NCBI GenBank assembly: GCA_023430845.1
Contig: JAEYYJ010000450.1
Span: forward strand, 1-7,875
Direction: 5' to 3'
Origin: Pseudomonadota bacterium
Lineage (GTDB): Bacteria; Pseudomonadota; Alphaproteobacteria; Rhizobiales; Hyphomicrobiaceae
DNA: 7,875 nt
The stretch's first letter is position 1. Every line of letters begins with the position of its first letter. The translations under genes were made by a program, and so were the position numbers. Positions 6,531-7,875 of the stretch are shown here, piece by piece. The notes beneath the pieces are model-generated. The model saw only the letters and a program-made list of their open reading frames with translations, had not been told where the DNA came from and searched no databases.

Positions 6531-7875
6531 ATGGCTATTGGTTCCGACATCATTGCCAAAGCAATGAAGAACGAAGGTGTGAGCGATTTCTTCTACATCA
6601 TGGGTGCACCCATGATGGCCGTGGAGAAGGCCGCGATGAAACTCGGCCTGCGCGGTATCGACGTGCGCCACGAGCAGGCGGCTGCCATGGCCGGCTTCGC
6701 CTATGCGCGGCTGCGGAACAAGCCGGCGTTCTGTATGGCGGCTTCGGGTCCGGCGGTGACGAACCTCGTGACCGGAATCGCGCACGCCTGGGCCGATTGC
6801 ACGCCGGTGATCGCGCTCGGTGGCGCGGCGCCGGTCGTAACGTGGCATCACGGCGCCTTCCAGGACATTGACCAACTCGCGATGTTCAAGCCGTGCACGA
6901 AATGGGCCGACCGCGTGCATCACACGAAACGCATTCCCGAGCTGATCAACCTTGCCGTCAAGCACGCCATGAGCGGCAAGCCGGGGCCTGTCTACCTCGA
7001 TATGCCGGGGGACATCCTCTATGCTGAGGTCGACGAGTCCAAGATCGAGTATCCCGATCCGTATGATCACGCGAAGCGGCCGCGCCCTGCGATCGGCGCA
7101 AATGATCTCTCGGCCATTATCGAGTTGCTGGCGAAGGCCAAGAACCCCGTGCTCATCACCGGCTCGGGCGTGCAGTGGTCCGAGGCCGAGAAGGAAATGC
7201 TGGCGTTCGTCGAGGCGGCCGGCGTGCCATTCTACACGACACCGCAAAGCCGCGGCGTGATCCCGGAGGATCACAAATACTGCTATCTCACGTCGCGCGC
7301 CGCTGCTTTCCGCGATGCTGACCTCATTCTCGTCGTCGGCACGCGCATGAACTACATCATTGGTCACGCTGCGCCGCCGCGTTGGAATGCGAATGCCAAG
7401 ATCGTGCGCGTTGACGTCGATCCGATCGAGGTGGCTGCCTCGCCGCGTCGGCTCGACGTCGGCGTCGTCGCCGACGCGAAGGTCGCCTTCCAACAGTTGA
7501 CTGCGGCCATTGCAGGCAAGGTCACGCCCGCGACGTACGAGACATGGCGCGAGCGTCTGCGCTCTCGCAATGTTCAGAAGATGGCCGAAGCCGAGCAGAC
7601 GCTCTCCAATCCGGCCTCGCCGATCCATCCGTTGCGGCTCTGCAAGGAAGTGCGCGACTTCATGGATCGCGACTGCGTGCTCTGCGTGGATGGACAGGAG
7701 ATCCTAAACTACGGCCGTCAGGCTATTCCGCAGTACACCGCGCGCCATCGCATCAACTCAGGTGCTTTCGGCACCATGGGTGTCGGCATGCCGTTCGGTA
7801 TCGGTGCCAAGGTGGCGATGCCCGACAAACAGGTGATCGTGCTGCATGGTGACGGATCGTTCGGCATGAATGCCA
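6531..7875 (+). CDS. Thiamine-pyrophosphate acyl-CoA lyase/decarboxylase-like enzyme, 3' end missing
   Basis: The frame is open from ATG 6531 to the window edge, giving 448 residues of an expected 550-580. AGAGAGGA (6515-6522) is a good ribosome site 8 bases upstream. The three ThDP-enzyme domains are visible. The PYR domain is about 1-165, with catalytic Glu E48 in VRHEQAAAMAGFAYAR, GAFQDIDQ at 108-115 and GPVYLDMPGD at 152-161. The central domain is about 190-325, with GTRMNYIIGHAAPPRW at 270-285. The PP domain has SGAFGTMGVGMPFGIGA (GTMG at 414-417) and the start of the ThDP/metal motif GDGSFGMN at 440-447. The central and GTMGVG motifs resemble 2-hydroxyacyl-CoA lyase, whereas GDGSF-x-MN is acetolactate-synthase-like. 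The Tyr120-Glu121 pair of oxalyl-CoA decarboxylase is replaced by F110-Q111. The likely reaction is cleavage or decarboxylation of a 2-hydroxy- or 2-oxoacyl(-CoA) compound. Pairing with the CoA-transferase favours a CoA-ester substrate, but a CoA-independent ThDP enzyme cannot be excluded. Confidence 0.85.
   Translation, partial: MAIGSDIIAKAMKNEGVSDFFYIMGAPMMAVEKAAMKLGLRGIDVRHEQAAAMAGFAYARLRNKPAFCMAASGPAVTNLVTGIAHAWADCTPVIALGGAAPVVTWHHGAFQDIDQLAMFKPCTKWADRVHHTKRIPELINLAVKHAMSGKPGPVYLDMPGDILYAEVDESKIEYPDPYDHAKRPRPAIGANDLSAIIELLAKAKNPVLITGSGVQWSEAEKEMLAFVEAAGVPFYTTPQSRGVIPEDHKYCYLTSRAAAFRDADLILVVGTRMNYIIGHAAPPRWNANAKIVRVDVDPIEVAASPRRLDVGVVADAKVAFQQLTAAIAGKVTPATYETWRERLRSRNVQKMAEAEQTLSNPASPIHPLRLCKEVRDFMDRDCVLCVDGQEILNYGRQAIPQYTARHRINSGAFGTMGVGMPFGIGAKVAMPDKQVIVLHGDGSFGMNA

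Noticed and set aside
5153..6559. A 468-residue open frame on the minus strand covering the whole CoA-transferase gene
   Set aside because: The + strand frame has clear family motifs, a catalytic Asp and a ribosome site. The minus frame has no recognisable domain and is a product of GC-biased third positions.
6513..7628. A 371-residue open frame on the minus strand opposite the ThDP gene
   Set aside because: The + strand encodes unmistakable ThDP-enzyme motifs throughout. The antisense frame shows no family pattern and is Arg/His-rich, as expected of a shadow frame.
5240..7875. Naming the last two genes frc and oxc (oxalate degradation)
   Set aside because: The pairing is right, but the glycine loop and Gln of Frc and the Tyr-Glu pair of Oxc are missing, so the symbols would overstate the evidence.

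Overview
The window is GC-rich and densely coded, with every supported gene on the + strand and gaps of at most about 125 bases. The QmcA-type slipin followed by NfeD proteins, the MarR/CoA-chemistry cluster and the codon use (strong C/G preference at third positions) suggest an alphaproteobacterium, perhaps of the Hyphomicrobiales/Rhodospirillales type. That placement is inference from gene style, not from a marker gene.

Region 1 (1-1376) is a membrane-quality-control locus. It holds the 3' end of a QmcA-like SPFH protein, a perfect 10-bp hairpin right after its stop, and then two NfeD-type genes in tandem that overlap by 14 bp. Both NfeD proteins carry the C-terminal OB-fold and look like paralogs of each other.

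Region 2 (about 1413-7875, running off the right edge) looks like a regulated catabolic cluster. It encodes in order a MarR regulator, a PaaI-type hotdog acyl-CoA thioesterase, an MFS carrier of the monocarboxylate/oxalate-formate type, a MATE efflux protein, a class III (CaiB/BaiF, formyl-CoA-transferase-like) CoA-transferase, and a thiamine-pyrophosphate enzyme of the oxalyl-CoA decarboxylase / 2-hydroxyacyl-CoA lyase / acetolactate synthase superfamily, cut by the window end. The same 12-bp perfect palindrome CTGCATATGCAG stands just before marR and again between marR and the thioesterase gene, and is a strong candidate for the MarR operator.

Working model (inference): a carboxylate enters by the MFS carrier, the CoA-transferase activates it to a CoA thioester, and the ThDP enzyme cleaves or decarboxylates it. 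If the ThDP step yields formyl-CoA, the transferase could reuse that CoA, as in the known Frc/Oxc oxalate cycle. The thioesterase would rescue trapped CoA and the MATE protein would remove toxic compounds. The ThDP enzyme lacks the Tyr-Glu pair of true oxalyl-CoA decarboxylase and the transferase lacks the Frc glycine loop, so oxalate itself is probably not the substrate. No RNA genes, insertion sequences or CRISPR arrays were seen.
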